A stretch of 64,000 nt of DNA. It comes from an uncultured Aequorivita sp. (GTDB taxonomy: Bacteria > Bacteroidota > Bacteroidia > Flavobacteriales > Flavobacteriaceae). Position 1 is the first letter of the stretch. Every line of letters starts with the position of its first letter. The notes under the pieces are model-generated. The model was given only the letters and a program-made list of their open reading frames with translations, was not told where the DNA came from and ran no database searches. Location: positions 248,001 to 312,000 of the forward strand of contig CAKZLK010000043.1 in the NCBI GenBank assembly GCA_937125455.1. The letters run 5' to 3'. Positions 42,630 to 51,660 of this stretch are shown piece after piece. Made by a program: the position numbers and the translations under genes.

Positions 42630-43754
42630 TTATGATTTAAAATTATTATAAAATTCTAATTTTTTTGTTTCAATTGCGGTATTCAAAATTTTTCTAATCT
42701 TTTCTTTATTAGATATTTGCCTATATCCTTTATCTAAATTTATACGTTGAATAAAGAATTGAAATTCCGATTTGGGATTTTTAGATTCCTCATATTCATT
42801 AAAAGTATATTCAACAATAAAACTTCCGTTACCTTCAGAAAGCTTAAAATTATATTTTGCTAGCATTGAACTAAAAATAAGGTTTGGATGATATTGTGTT
42901 TTCGCAATAATCATATGAGATTGTAATGCTTTGCCCTTAATTTTCACATTTTCAATATCTTTAAGAAATTCTTTCAAATCTTGATGAATATTAGTGGATG
43001 GGTCAGGCCCTATAGTAATATTGATGAGCTTATCAAATTCAACTCCAAAATGTAATTCTCCAGTTAATGCAAAGAAAAAGCTTATTCGATTTTCGTTAAT
43101 AAAATGGTTAAATAAAATCCTTTCAAAGTCAGCATCTTTATCAGTCCACGAATTTGCCTTATAATGGGATTTTAAATATTTTAATAACAGTTCACCAGTC
43201 TCCAAGGTTTCTTTGGACGTATGTGTCTTTTTTGTAATAAGTTGTAAATTATTTTTATCCGTTAATGATATATTAATGCTTCCTCTATGAATAGTTTTTC
43301 TCTCATCCCATCCTTTTGTATTATTTTCTCTTTCAATTTCAAAATCTAAGGATATTACATCTTTTTGATTATTAACCCTTACAAACTGTGGATTCCCAAT
43401 AATTTTAAAGGTGGGTTTGTAATTTGTATTGGATTTTATTAAATTATTTAAATTTAATTCTTTAGGAATTGTTTGAATTAAATCATTTCCCCCTTGCCAG
43501 GGTAATTGTAGGGTTCTTGATTTTTCAGAATCTTCTTTTTGAGATTGCATTTCCATCAATTCATAAAATTCAGTAGGGTCCAATAAGGTTGTCATTAGAG
43601 CAGGGACAGTATTATTTTTATCGTAATTTGATAGAAATACACCTTTTGAATTTAAAATTGTTCGGTGATTTGAAGATGAAAGTTCTGAATGAGATAACAA
43701 CACTCGAAGCTTCTCCCCATAAGGCAAAATATTTTTTATAACTGAATTACTCAT
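42630..43754 (-). CDS. gapS4b: GapS4b-like defence protein
   Basis: 374 residues. From memory the protein resembles the second component of the GAPS4 anti-phage pair, with NILPYGEKLRVLLSHSELS at the start, an early TVPALMTTLLDPTEFYEL block, and a beta-rich middle. I cannot run a search, so the name is tentative. No catalytic motif is obvious. The start overlaps the stop of the upstream gene by 4 bp (ATGA), so the two are coupled and probably form one complex. It lies 65 bp before the Shedu gene on the same strand. Confidence 0.55.
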   Translation of the reverse strand: MSNSVIKNILPYGEKLRVLLSHSELSSSNHRTILNSKGVFLSNYDKNNTVPALMTTLLDPTEFYELMEMQSQKEDSEKSRTLQLPWQGGNDLIQTIPKELNLNNLIKSNTNYKPTFKIIGNPQFVRVNNQKDVISLDFEIERENNTKGWDERKTIHRGSINISLTDKNNLQLITKKTHTSKETLETGELLLKYLKSHYKANSWTDKDADFERILFNHFINENRISFFFALTGELHFGVEFDKLINITIGPDPSTNIHQDLKEFLKDIENVKIKGKALQSHMIIAKTQYHPNLIFSSMLAKYNFKLSEGNGSFIVEYTFNEYEESKNPKSEFQFFIQRINLDKGYRQISNKEKIRKILNTAIETKKLEFYNNFKS

Positions 43755-44695
43755 AAAGATAAATTTCTAAAATCAGTGGTTGTTTTAACCACAATGATTT
43801 GATTAGTAAACTTTTCATCAGCAAAAGCAGCTAATTTTTCTTCAATTTCTGACTGATGAGAATTTTTATTATAATTGGGAAATGCAATTATTGTTTTCTG
43901 TGTAGCTTGAAGATGATTGAATGTTTTAATTAGCCCAACTATTTTTGAGAAATCATCTTTTTCGAATTGTTTTCTGCATACTACATACAGATAAACATTT
44001 TTATTCTGGACTAATCTTAAGGGAATAATATCACTATAAAAAAAGGACAATGGAAATTTATCACCAAACCCTTTATGTTTGTCAGCGATTAAATTAAATC
44101 CAGTGTCTGGGTAAATAAAACTATAGTTTTCAAAACCAAAATTATTTTTTATAGGTTCTAGAAAATCAATTAAAAATTTTAATCTCGCATTATCTACATA
44201 AATAATTTTATCAAAATTTAATTCACCTGGACTAAATTGTGATTTAGAATAAATGGGCATTGTATCCGTGTCATAGGAATCTTCATCGTTTGATAACCAA
44301 AATAAAATTCCGACTATTTCAGTTTTATCTACGGTATCAACATTTTTTTCAATGTTGGCTCTTTTTTCTGAATTATTGAAGCATTCAATCGTCCAAGCTA
44401 TATCTTTAAAATGCTCTTTGAATTTGCTATTAGAAGATGGGTATGGCTTTGATGTAAATTTTGAAGAAATTATACCTATCTCTAAACAGTTATCCTTTAT
44501 TGGGGAGTTTCCGAAAATCAACCCATCAATTCCGTGAGTTGTTTTTAAAGTACCCTTTTTTTGACTATGAACTTCTCCATTAATACATTCAATACTAATG
44601 CCTTTTGAATAATGTGGATATCCTAAAAGTTCTTTAAAAAGATATTCTATTATTTCTTCACCTCTCTCCCCAATGTTTTTTGATAATTCCCCCAT
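43751..44695 (-). CDS. gapS4a: GapS4a-like defence protein
   Basis: 314 residues. It begins MGELSKNIGERGEEIIEYLF, has THGIDGLIFG followed by CLEIGIISSKFTSKPYPSS and FKEHFKDIAWTIECF, then VGILFWLSNDEDSYD, a pattern that I associate with GapS4a of the GAPS4 phage-defence system. The GID ... SSK arrangement resembles a PD-(D/E)XK nuclease core with Asp and Lys in place, so DNA or RNA cleavage is plausible. It is the first of the two-gene unit. Identity is from memory and should be confirmed by profile search. Confidence 0.6.
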   Translation of the reverse strand: MGELSKNIGERGEEIIEYLFKELLGYPHYSKGISIECINGEVHSQKKGTLKTTHGIDGLIFGNSPIKDNCLEIGIISSKFTSKPYPSSNSKFKEHFKDIAWTIECFNNSEKRANIEKNVDTVDKTEIVGILFWLSNDEDSYDTDTMPIYSKSQFSPGELNFDKIIYVDNARLKFLIDFLEPIKNNFGFENYSFIYPDTGFNLIADKHKGFGDKFPLSFFYSDIIPLRLVQNKNVYLYVVCRKQFEKDDFSKIVGLIKTFNHLQATQKTIIAFPNYNKNSHQSEIEEKLAAFADEKFTNQIIVVKTTTDFRNLSL

Positions 44696-44764
44696 ATTTT
44701 CAATTTTTTAAATTTAAATATTTTCTGCTAAAAAAAATTCTTATTTATTAATACAAATATTAAA

Positions 44765-45043
44765 TCAACTATTTGCACTATCAATGATTCCAAGAATTTC
44801 TCTTTTTGTATATGTCATTTCTACATTTTTAATTGCATTCTGTAAAGATTCAATATCCACACCATACGTTTTTCCTTCAATTTCCAAATAAACCAAAGGA
44901 TATCTACAAGACATTTTATTATTTACATTGATAAATTTTGGTATATAACCAGCATTTTCCTTTTGAAATTTACTTAAAGTGATATCCTGACCATTGTCGC
45001 ATATAACTTTAACTTTATTCTCTGTTTTAAATAATTTGTTCAT
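44765..45043 (-). CDS. Small protein downstream of the type IIG enzyme
   Basis: 92 residues, no family recognised. The sequence KVKVICDNGQDITLSKFQKENAGYIPKFINVNNKMSCRYPLVYLEIEGKTYGVDIESLQNAI looks like a small beta-alpha domain. It begins 9 bp after the stop of the restriction-modification gene and so is in its operon. It may be an accessory or control factor; no HTH is evident. Confidence 0.65.
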   Translation of the reverse strand: MNKLFKTENKVKVICDNGQDITLSKFQKENAGYIPKFINVNNKMSCRYPLVYLEIEGKTYGVDIESLQNAIKNVEMTYTKREILGIIDSANS

Positions 45044-45052
45044 TATATATTT

Positions 45053-48028
45053 TTAATTGTTCTCGACTATTGCTATTTCCTCCTCACTCAAACCATAAAG
45101 CTCATAAACCATAGCATCGATTTCCTTATCAGTTAAGGTAATTTGATTATGGAGTTGTAGTGCTTTTTGCTGTTCAGCTAAAAAGTAATCTTCCCATTCT
45201 GCTTTCTGGGATAGGGAAAGCTCTATTTTTTTCTTTTTGAGTTCTTTTAGAAATTCTGCATAAGTTAAGTCATACCAATTTTCCAATTTCTTGCTTAATT
45301 TATCTAATTGTTCAAATTCTCTATGTAGATTTCTTTGAAATTTTCTTGAATTGTCTAATAAATCAGTATTCAATGAAAGAATCAAATCAACTTTTTCAAC
45401 ATACCTTAATTGGACTTCAGTGTTTACATTTATAATAGGTAATTCATTGACATAATCAATCTTCACCTGTGCAAACACTCTTCCAGCTTCTGGATTAATT
45501 TTCTGGTATTGTCTGTTTAATAATTTAGAATTTAATATTGCTAGTAGATATTTAAGCATAATCCTCTCATCTTTTGCGTAAAGAATGAAAAGAGAATCAA
45601 TTGTATAGTATCCTTTATTGTCATATGTCAAAATGAGCTTATCTGATGTTTGTCTCATTAGTAATTTTTCCAGCTTCAGAAAAATACTTTCATCTCTGGC
45701 TCTGAGTAGAGCTTTCCTATTATAATTTATATAAAGATTATTATAGTCAAGTATATATCTATTTATATCCTTGCCTTGTAATACCTTTTTTGAATTTTCA
45801 AAAATGGGCTGCTCTGAGATATGTTTTTTATTACTTCCAGTACAAACTCCTATTTTAATTTGAATCAGCTCTTTTAGTGGGAATACTTCTTTGAAGTCAA
45901 TAAGGTTAGATAGTTTTATAAAGATATCATCCACAGTTAAGTTAAATGATAGTTTTGGGGTGGTATAATAATATTTCTGTGCTATAGTTTTAAAAGAATC
46001 TAAATTGGAAATTAATTTTGTATCTCCAATTCTAATTTGATTACTCTCCTTTTTTTCACCAATAATTATAATAATTGCAGGAACTGTAGCATCGGCAAAA
46101 ATTCCATCTCCCAATTCAATAATTTGTTCTATGGAGAAATTATCTAGTAAATGTTTTCTTAAATTAGTGTAGTAATCAATCAAACAAAGGGAATCAGGAA
46201 TTATTAAACCAGTCTTTGAATTTAATTTAATAAGATTTGTGACTTGTTCAATAAACAGTGCAAAGGTATTTAATCTTCCAAATGAGGTTTTGTATTTATT
46301 CTGTAGGTATTCAAATGTATTGTCCTTAAAAGAACTCAATACAACATAAGGAGGATTCCCAATAATTACATCAAAACCGCCTTTTTCAAATATCTGAGGA
46401 AATTCTTTTTCCCAATTAAATGCTTTATCTCCTGCTACAGTAACATCATCAATCAATGAGTTTCCACATTTAATATTATCACTTAAATCATTCAGCTTTC
46501 TATTGGGTTGTGCGGTTCTTAACCACAATGATAATTTTGCTATCTCTACAGATTCTTCATTAAGGTCAACCCCAAAAAGGTTGTTTTCCAAGATACTTTT
46601 TTCGACATCACTTAATATAAAAGCATCTTTGTTGTACTTGGCTGAAAGCTCATCAATATATCTATGCTCATTAATTAGAAAGTCCAAGGCTTGATTTAAA
46701 AATGCTCCAGAACCACAAGCAGGGTCACAAATGGTTAATTGTAATAACCAATTTCTATAAAGGTTGAGGTTATCCAGCCTTTTTCTACTTCTTTGCTTTG
46801 CAGGTTGGTATGCTTCATCTGTAATATCAAGTTCAGCTTTCTTTTCCTCACAGAGCTTTCCTATGGTGTTTTCAACTATGTATTTGGTAATGTATTTCGG
46901 AGTATAAAACACCCCATCTTTTTTTCTTTTAGTATTTGACTTATCTATGGTTTGCCCCTCTAACTGGGCTGTAACCTCATCCAATTCATTCAGGGAGTTC
47001 TCAAAAATATGCCCAAGTATATTTACATCTACTTCACTTTCAAAATCATATTCTGAAAGCTTATAGGAATGTTTGTATAGTAATTCATCATCAATAGTGA
47101 TAACATCCAAAACCTCATCAGGTTTGAACAAACCTCCATTATAGGCAAATACATCATACTGTTTGCCTTTAAAACCAGTGTTGAGGTACTCAAAATATTT
47201 TTTAAATCTATCATATAAAGGTGTGTAGGCATCTAACTCTTGTAATTTTTTCCATTGGTCAAGGATTAACCTTACAGAATTGGGTGGAAGTAAATTTCTA
47301 TCTTCAGCAAAGAATAAAAACAAACACCTATCCAATAGCTTTTGGGATTTTTTAAAAAGCTCCAATGGCTCAAATTGAGGGTTTAATTCACAAAGGTTTT
47401 GGAATAATTCCCTTTTGAAAAGTGAGTAATCCTTGTAGAGTTGTTTTGTAATTAATTCCTCTTGGCTTAAGGATTCTTCCTTTAGTTTTTTGGGAATGCT
47501 ATTCTTTACATTTTCAAAGCCTAAACACAAATAAAGTAATTTAAAATCTTGTTCTGTAAGGGTAAAGAGGTTGAAGTCTATATGCTCAATTGCATTATCA
47601 ATGTAAAACCTCAGCTTTTCAAAATTTGATGTGATTACATAAATACAGTCTGGTTGATTGTTCTTATATCCAAAAGCTTGTTCTTCAACTTTTCCTAAAT
47701 CTGTAGTATTTGTTCCTTTAAGTTCTACAACCCCAATAACATTCCCATTAATAATAATACCACCATCAGCTTTTTTACTGTCTTTTATATTTTTAAGTTC
47801 TGTAGTAAGGTTGAAGTTGTGTTCTGGATTTAAAGTATAGCCCAATATCTTTACAAATAAATCCCTCAAAAATCCTTCTTGATATTGCTCCTCTTTGCTA
47901 TTCCTAATATTTTCTTGAATGATAGGATTCAAAAAATGGGATTTATACAATTCCCATTTCTCATTAAGCTTTGAACTGTCTTGTGTTTTAAGGTATTTGG
48001 CAACAACTGTACTTTGAAATAATGGCAT
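45053..48028 (-). CDS. Type IIG restriction-modification enzyme (Eco57I-like)
   Basis: 991-residue single-chain endonuclease-methyltransferase. The N-terminal PD-(D/E)XK nuclease has D88 and E102-L-K104 in KADGGIIINGNVIGVVELKG. The N6-adenine methyltransferase has motif I around C434 (ICDPACGSGAFL) and motif IV NPPY (558-561, IGNPPYVVL). The C-terminal 300 residues form a target-recognition domain with a TaqI-like feature (INPEAGRVFAQVKIDYVNELPI). Both activities appear intact, so it should modify and cut its own site; the site cannot be predicted. It is first in the minus-strand cargo. Confidence 0.9.
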   Translation of the reverse strand: MPLFQSTVVAKYLKTQDSSKLNEKWELYKSHFLNPIIQENIRNSKEEQYQEGFLRDLFVKILGYTLNPEHNFNLTTELKNIKDSKKADGGIIINGNVIGVVELKGTNTTDLGKVEEQAFGYKNNQPDCIYVITSNFEKLRFYIDNAIEHIDFNLFTLTEQDFKLLYLCLGFENVKNSIPKKLKEESLSQEELITKQLYKDYSLFKRELFQNLCELNPQFEPLELFKKSQKLLDRCLFLFFAEDRNLLPPNSVRLILDQWKKLQELDAYTPLYDRFKKYFEYLNTGFKGKQYDVFAYNGGLFKPDEVLDVITIDDELLYKHSYKLSEYDFESEVDVNILGHIFENSLNELDEVTAQLEGQTIDKSNTKRKKDGVFYTPKYITKYIVENTIGKLCEEKKAELDITDEAYQPAKQRSRKRLDNLNLYRNWLLQLTICDPACGSGAFLNQALDFLINEHRYIDELSAKYNKDAFILSDVEKSILENNLFGVDLNEESVEIAKLSLWLRTAQPNRKLNDLSDNIKCGNSLIDDVTVAGDKAFNWEKEFPQIFEKGGFDVIIGNPPYVVLSSFKDNTFEYLQNKYKTSFGRLNTFALFIEQVTNLIKLNSKTGLIIPDSLCLIDYYTNLRKHLLDNFSIEQIIELGDGIFADATVPAIIIIIGEKKESNQIRIGDTKLISNLDSFKTIAQKYYYTTPKLSFNLTVDDIFIKLSNLIDFKEVFPLKELIQIKIGVCTGSNKKHISEQPIFENSKKVLQGKDINRYILDYNNLYINYNRKALLRARDESIFLKLEKLLMRQTSDKLILTYDNKGYYTIDSLFILYAKDERIMLKYLLAILNSKLLNRQYQKINPEAGRVFAQVKIDYVNELPIINVNTEVQLRYVEKVDLILSLNTDLLDNSRKFQRNLHREFEQLDKLSKKLENWYDLTYAEFLKELKKKKIELSLSQKAEWEDYFLAEQQKALQLHNQITLTDKEIDAMVYELYGLSEEEIAIVENN

Positions 48029-48320
48029 ATTTAATTTGGATGTAGTATGATGTCTTAAAAATAGCCATTTTAATATTGCTATACAGTTCTCTAATCCACA
48101 AAAAAAAAAATTGGAAAAATTTTTTTGGCTGTTCTGTGAGTGAGAAAACTACCCTGCTCAAAACCCCCACTCAGTTCTGGAAGGGAAACTCCCCCCTACC
48201 ACTTTTCAAATAAAAGTTTTTTATGGCAGTCTATATTATTTCAAGTTGATAGCTGAGGTAATTTGTTGCGTGTATAAAACAAAACAGGGAGCATTTATTC
48301 ACACTCAAAAATCAAAAACA

Positions 48321-48701
48321 ATGGTAAGAATTATTAATTACAAAGAAAGAGAAAAGGAAGATGGCACTTCATTCTTCGTTTTGGAACTGCAAGGTGGCAT
48401 TGAAATGATATTAAGCAAAGTTACAGGCAACTTTTATGCAACTGCAAAAAGAGCCTTTATACCTTCAACATTTGATGAACAGACCTGCAATGGGCTAATT
48501 GGCACAGAAATGCCAGGAAGCATCATTAAAGAGGAATGTGAGCCTTTTGAATATGTTGTGAAAGAGACAGGAGAGGAGATTACACTTTCCCACAGATGGG
48601 TTTATACAATAGATGATGCTGTAAAGCCAAAGCAGGAACAAAAAGTTACCGCTTCATCTAATGTGTTCTCCCAAAATGGCATCTTAGAACCAGCAGAATA
48701 A
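48321..48701 (+). CDS. Conserved element protein, 126 residues
   Basis: The ATG at 48321 (MVRIINYKEREKEDGTSFF) is chosen because an earlier in-frame ATG adds 25 residues of unrelated composition. The protein has a beta-rich fold with the block LELQGGIEMILSKVTGNFYATAKRAFIPSTFDE and EEITLSHRWVYTIDD. I have seen this kind of protein near RadC genes in Bacteroidota elements, but its function is unknown. It opens the right module, after 290 bp without a gene that contain a poly-A tract near 48100. Confidence 0.7.
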   Translation: MVRIINYKEREKEDGTSFFVLELQGGIEMILSKVTGNFYATAKRAFIPSTFDEQTCNGLIGTEMPGSIIKEECEPFEYVVKETGEEITLSHRWVYTIDDAVKPKQEQKVTASSNVFSQNGILEPAE

Positions 48702-48707
48702 AGAACA

Positions 48708-48745
48708 ACAGCCTAGTCTATATAGATAGATTGGGCTGTGTTTTA
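48708..48745 (+). terminator. Terminator after the 126-residue gene
   Basis: ACAGCCTA ... TTGGGCTGT forms an imperfect hairpin with a TCTAT/ATAGA inner stem, followed by TTTT. The rest of the gap to 49093 has no supported gene. Confidence 0.65.
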
Positions 48746-49093
48746 AAATTTTATAAAAACCCTTTCTTTATTACTCTTGCTTGAACTGACCTTCAAGAAA
48801 ATAAATATGGTTACAAGTAGCCTAGCTTATAGTTATTTGTAGCTGATTAGGCATTTTGGGATATATTAATTTGCCTGAAGGTAAAAGTAAAGTAGGAGTA
48901 AATATGAATAAGTAGGTTTTGATAAGTCTAAAGAAAGAAAAAGTACCAAAAAGAAAGAAACTTCATAGCTCTTTCCATCCTCCATATGTGTATAAGTTTG
49001 TGAAGAATTTCGCTGAAGTGTTTCAGAAAGAAACTTCTTTTTCAAAGGTATATGAAAATTATGAGAATTGCAAGGGTTTCAAACAAAAAAACA

Positions 49094-49528
49094 ATGGAAA
49101 TATCAGAGATAAGTGTTTCATATTCAACAAGTAAACAAAAGAAACTAAAAGTAAATAACAGCAATGATTCTGCTGACATTTTATTAAATTCTTGGTGTAA
49201 AAACACCCTTGAATTGCAAGAAGAATTTAAAATTTTATTATTAAATCGCGCAAATATGGTTTTAGGTATATATTCTATGTCTAAAGGAGGCATTTCTGGA
49301 ACTGTAGTCGACATAAAATTAGTATTCGCAGTTGCTTTAAAATGCAATGCTAGTAATATAATTGTTGCCCACAATCACCCAAGTGGAAATCTTAATCCAA
49401 GTATTGCTGATAAAAATATTACTCTCAAGATTAAAAAAGCGGGTCAATTCCTTGATATTGAACTTTTGGACCATTTAATCATTACAAGAGAAGGTTATTT
49501 CAGTTTTGCCGATGATGGATTGTTGTAA
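49094..49528 (+). CDS. RadC-like JAB domain protein
   Basis: 144 residues from the ATG at 49094; an earlier in-frame ATG at 49052 adds a basic stretch without similarity. The JAB/MPN metalloprotease signature HNHPSG (93-98) with D106 and a Glu near 44 marks the metal site; the N-terminal helix-hairpin-helix of housekeeping RadC is absent. RadC/JAB proteins of this truncated type occur in mobile elements; suggested roles in anti-restriction or repair are not proven. Confidence 0.9.
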   Translation: MEISEISVSYSTSKQKKLKVNNSNDSADILLNSWCKNTLELQEEFKILLLNRANMVLGIYSMSKGGISGTVVDIKLVFAVALKCNASNIIVAHNHPSGNLNPSIADKNITLKIKKAGQFLDIELLDHLIITREGYFSFADDGLL

Positions 49529-49658
49529 TCATTCTTCTTTACTTATAAAAATTGAAAAAAATTACAATTTATTTATTTGTGACGGTAAGAGAATACGACT
49601 ATTAAGAACTTAAAATTTGTGCGTGTGAATTTTACAGATTAGTATTAATAGCGAAATT

Positions 49659-49880
49659 TTAAAAAACATCATTTAATAAATCATTCATCGAAATATTAAA
49701 ATACTTGCAAATTTTCACAAGTGTTGTAAAACTTACATCTCTTACACCTCTTTCTATACGGCCAAAATTAATGCCAGTATCTTCATAGCAAACAGCTTGA
49801 GTAAGTTTTCTTTCATTTCTTAACGTTTTTATTCTGTTTGCCAATTCCAATAGGATTGCTTTGCTGTCATTATCTTTCAT
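49659..49880 (-). CDS. XRE-family HTH repressor
   Basis: 73 residues, almost all an HTH_XRE domain: RIKTLRNERKLTQAVCYEDTGINFGRIERGVRDVSFTTLVKICKYFNIS. Such Cro/CI-like proteins commonly control element genes. It is divergent from the plus-strand unit at 49980-52020, separated by 99 bp with an AGAC-N6-GTCT inverted repeat, which suggests that it represses that unit and itself. The TQAVCYEDTGI segment, with Cys in place of the usual Ala/Leu, is slightly unusual. Confidence 0.88.
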   Translation of the reverse strand: MKDNDSKAILLELANRIKTLRNERKLTQAVCYEDTGINFGRIERGVRDVSFTTLVKICKYFNISMNDLLNDVF

Positions 49881-49918
49881 AATGACTGAAATGTCTTTTA
49901 AATGTTAAATCGAGCCAA

Positions 49919-49932
49919 AGACATATCGGTCT
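49919..49932. promoter_or_regulatory. Putative XRE operator
   Basis: AGAC-ATATCG-GTCT is a short inverted repeat between the divergent XRE gene and the membrane-protein operon, 12 bp upstream of a TATATTTG -7 element (49944-49951) facing the operon. Confidence 0.4.
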
Positions 49933-49943
49933 GTAAATTCATT

Positions 49944-49951
49944 TATATTTG
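49944..49951 (+). promoter_or_regulatory. -7 element of the right-end operon
   Basis: TATATTTG fits TAnnTTTG and lies 29 bp before the start of the 134-residue gene. No TTTG at -33 is seen. Confidence 0.45.
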
Positions 49952-49979
49952 TTTTAATAAACCTATCTAAAAATGTGTT

Positions 49980-50384
49980 ATGGATGAATTTAACATTAAA
50001 GTATTAGAAGTAAATGGCTATAGTTACATTGATGGTGGTATTGTAGATGCTGAAGGTAATTATGTTTCAACATTAGAATTGAATGGTAAAATCCTCAAAT
50101 CAGAATCTTCAAAAGAGCTATGGAACCGAGGACAAGCTTTAGAGAAAAAGTATTCAACTTCAACCATCCCAAATGAAAATGTCAATAAAGATGATAACAC
50201 TCATTTAACTAAGGTTTTAACTGACGAAAATAAAGACAATTTTTCAAAATATAAAGAAGAGAAAAGTTTAGAAAAACCTATAAATCATATTGCTTACAAT
50301 AACTCTTTTGACTTTTACACTTATCCTTTAGTGCTAGTAGGTAGCATAATCATATACTTAATCATTAAAAAACTAACAAAATGA
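49980..50384 (+). CDS. Unknown protein with C-terminal membrane anchor
   Basis: 134 residues. An N-terminal part with beta repeats of the form NGYSYIDGGIVDAEGNYVSTLELNGKIL, a polar linker (KDDNTHLTKVLTDENKDN), and one C-terminal helix (YPLVLVGSIIIYLIIKKL). The layout, soluble domain tethered by a tail helix, is typical of tail-anchored proteins. The stop overlaps the next start by 4 bp (ATGA). No family recognised. Confidence 0.6.
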   Translation: MDEFNIKVLEVNGYSYIDGGIVDAEGNYVSTLELNGKILKSESSKELWNRGQALEKKYSTSTIPNENVNKDDNTHLTKVLTDENKDNFSKYKEEKSLEKPINHIAYNNSFDFYTYPLVLVGSIIIYLIIKKLTK

Positions 50385-50719
50385 ATATTCAATTATTTAT
50401 TACAGCAATATTAATGGTATCTCCATTACTAATTGTTTTATCTCCAATACTATTATTAGCCGGAATAAATCTGATTTATTTAATTTTTAACCGAAAAGAT
50501 GAAGTAAATCAGGGATTATCAATCATTTCAATATCATCTTTATATCTATTCGCTTTTGTACCTCTTGGAATTTTCGTTGGCGGTTATCTTTCGATGAGAA
50601 AGAAAAATTTTAATCAAGAAAAACAATTTAAGTTTTCATCTGCTATTAGAAGCAATGGCAGTCTAATTATGATTATTTCTATTGCTTCAACATTATTTTC
50701 AATTTTAAATCTACGATAA
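50381..50719 (+). CDS. Unknown small membrane protein (112 residues)
   Basis: Three hydrophobic segments: LFITAILMVSPLLIVLSPILLLAGINLIYLIF (residues 4-35, possibly two), ISSLYLFAFVPLGIFVGGYL and LIMIISIASTLFSIL. Short charged loops such as NRKDEVNQG separate them. It overlaps the preceding and following genes (ATGA and TAATG), so it belongs to a tightly coupled group of membrane proteins with no recognised family. Confidence 0.55.
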   Translation: MNIQLFITAILMVSPLLIVLSPILLLAGINLIYLIFNRKDEVNQGLSIISISSLYLFAFVPLGIFVGGYLSMRKKNFNQEKQFKFSSAIRSNGSLIMIISIASTLFSILNLR

Positions 50720-51354
50720 TGAAAAAAGAAAATATACTTAAAACTTTAATTGTTATGACTGGTGTAGGTTTGACCTATATAAAGTACAATATAACTGAGT
50801 TTATAAATCTACGCAGTGAGTATTTTATCCTGATACTTTTGATATTAATTTTAGTGTTTCTTACTTCCACTGTAATTTTAAATAAGAAAATTTATAAATT
50901 GAGTTTTTTCAATTCAAATCTAAAGCTTAACGCATTTTTACTACAAAACACAGATACTGAAAAACCAAATAAAAGAAACTTTTCCAATGGAAAATATATG
51001 AAAGCTCAAATAATTATGAATACCGAAATTGTAATGATGGCTGTATGGGTATTTGCGGCTTTAACCATTTCTTATGTTTTTGGCTATTACTTTAAAAAAC
51101 CTGATGCATATATGCTAAGTATGGCTTTAAACAAAAATGCAGAATGGAGAAAGGATTTATTTATAGAATCTTTACGTGCAGAAACTGGTTTCTTTACATT
51201 AACAACTGAAAACAGTTACTTAAACGGGGATTTTGAGTTTAATTGGATGGCTTTTATAGCAACTTTTTTCATAATAATATTTATCTATTTTATAATTAAG
51301 AAAACTACTCTGTACATTCTCTTAAGTGAAAAAATAAAGCCCTTTTTAAAGTGA
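50719..51354 (+). CDS. Unknown membrane protein (211 residues)
   Basis: Four likely membrane segments: a weak first (ILKTLIVMTGVGLTYI), SEYFILILLILILVFLTSTVIL, EIVMMAVWVFAALTISYVFGYYF and WMAFIATFFIIIFIYFIIKK. A soluble stretch of about 60 residues (residues 131-175) lies between the last two. Overlaps its neighbours by one base and 4 bp. No homologue recognised; the run of three membrane proteins under an XRE repressor suggests an element-specific function such as abortive infection or transfer. Confidence 0.6.
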   Translation: MKKENILKTLIVMTGVGLTYIKYNITEFINLRSEYFILILLILILVFLTSTVILNKKIYKLSFFNSNLKLNAFLLQNTDTEKPNKRNFSNGKYMKAQIIMNTEIVMMAVWVFAALTISYVFGYYFKKPDAYMLSMALNKNAEWRKDLFIESLRAETGFFTLTTENSYLNGDFEFNWMAFIATFFIIIFIYFIIKKTTLYILLSEKIKPFLK

Positions 51355-51656
51355 AGTTTATAGAAATAATAAATGAGTTAAAATCATTAGCCGAAGATGG
51401 TGCCTATACAAGGGGAAAGATTGATTGGTGGCTAATCAAGGAAGAAGAACGTTACAAATATTTATGCAAATGCATCAATATTCTTAAAGCCGAATTCCCA
51501 ACTGTTGTTGTAGAAGAACACAAATCAATCAAAAAAAATATAGAATTCATTTCCCTGTATGATAAACTCTGCGAAGTTTCTGAAAAACACAGAGGCACAG
51601 TTAATTCTCACAAATTGATTAACCTCGATAAAATTATTAATGAAATAAAATATTAG
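51351..51656 (+). CDS. Unknown small soluble protein (101 residues)
   Basis: Starts at GTG 51351, overlapping the previous stop (GTGA); no ATG fits. Helical and charged: FIEIINELKSLAEDGAY, RYKYLCKCINILKAEFPTVVVEE, INLDKIINEIKY. No family recognised. Four bases separate it from the DUF3127 gene. Confidence 0.55.
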   Translation: MKFIEIINELKSLAEDGAYTRGKIDWWLIKEEERYKYLCKCINILKAEFPTVVVEEHKSIKKNIEFISLYDKLCEVSEKHRGTVNSHKLINLDKIINEIKY

Positions 51657-51660
51657 CATA

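Noticed and set aside
48919-49134. 71-residue plus-strand frame before and into the RadC gene
   Set aside because: Basic low-complexity composition, overlap with the RadC gene start in another frame, no conservation signal.
49042-49374. 110-residue minus-strand frame across the RadC gene
   Set aside because: Antisense to the conserved JAB motif; no own features.
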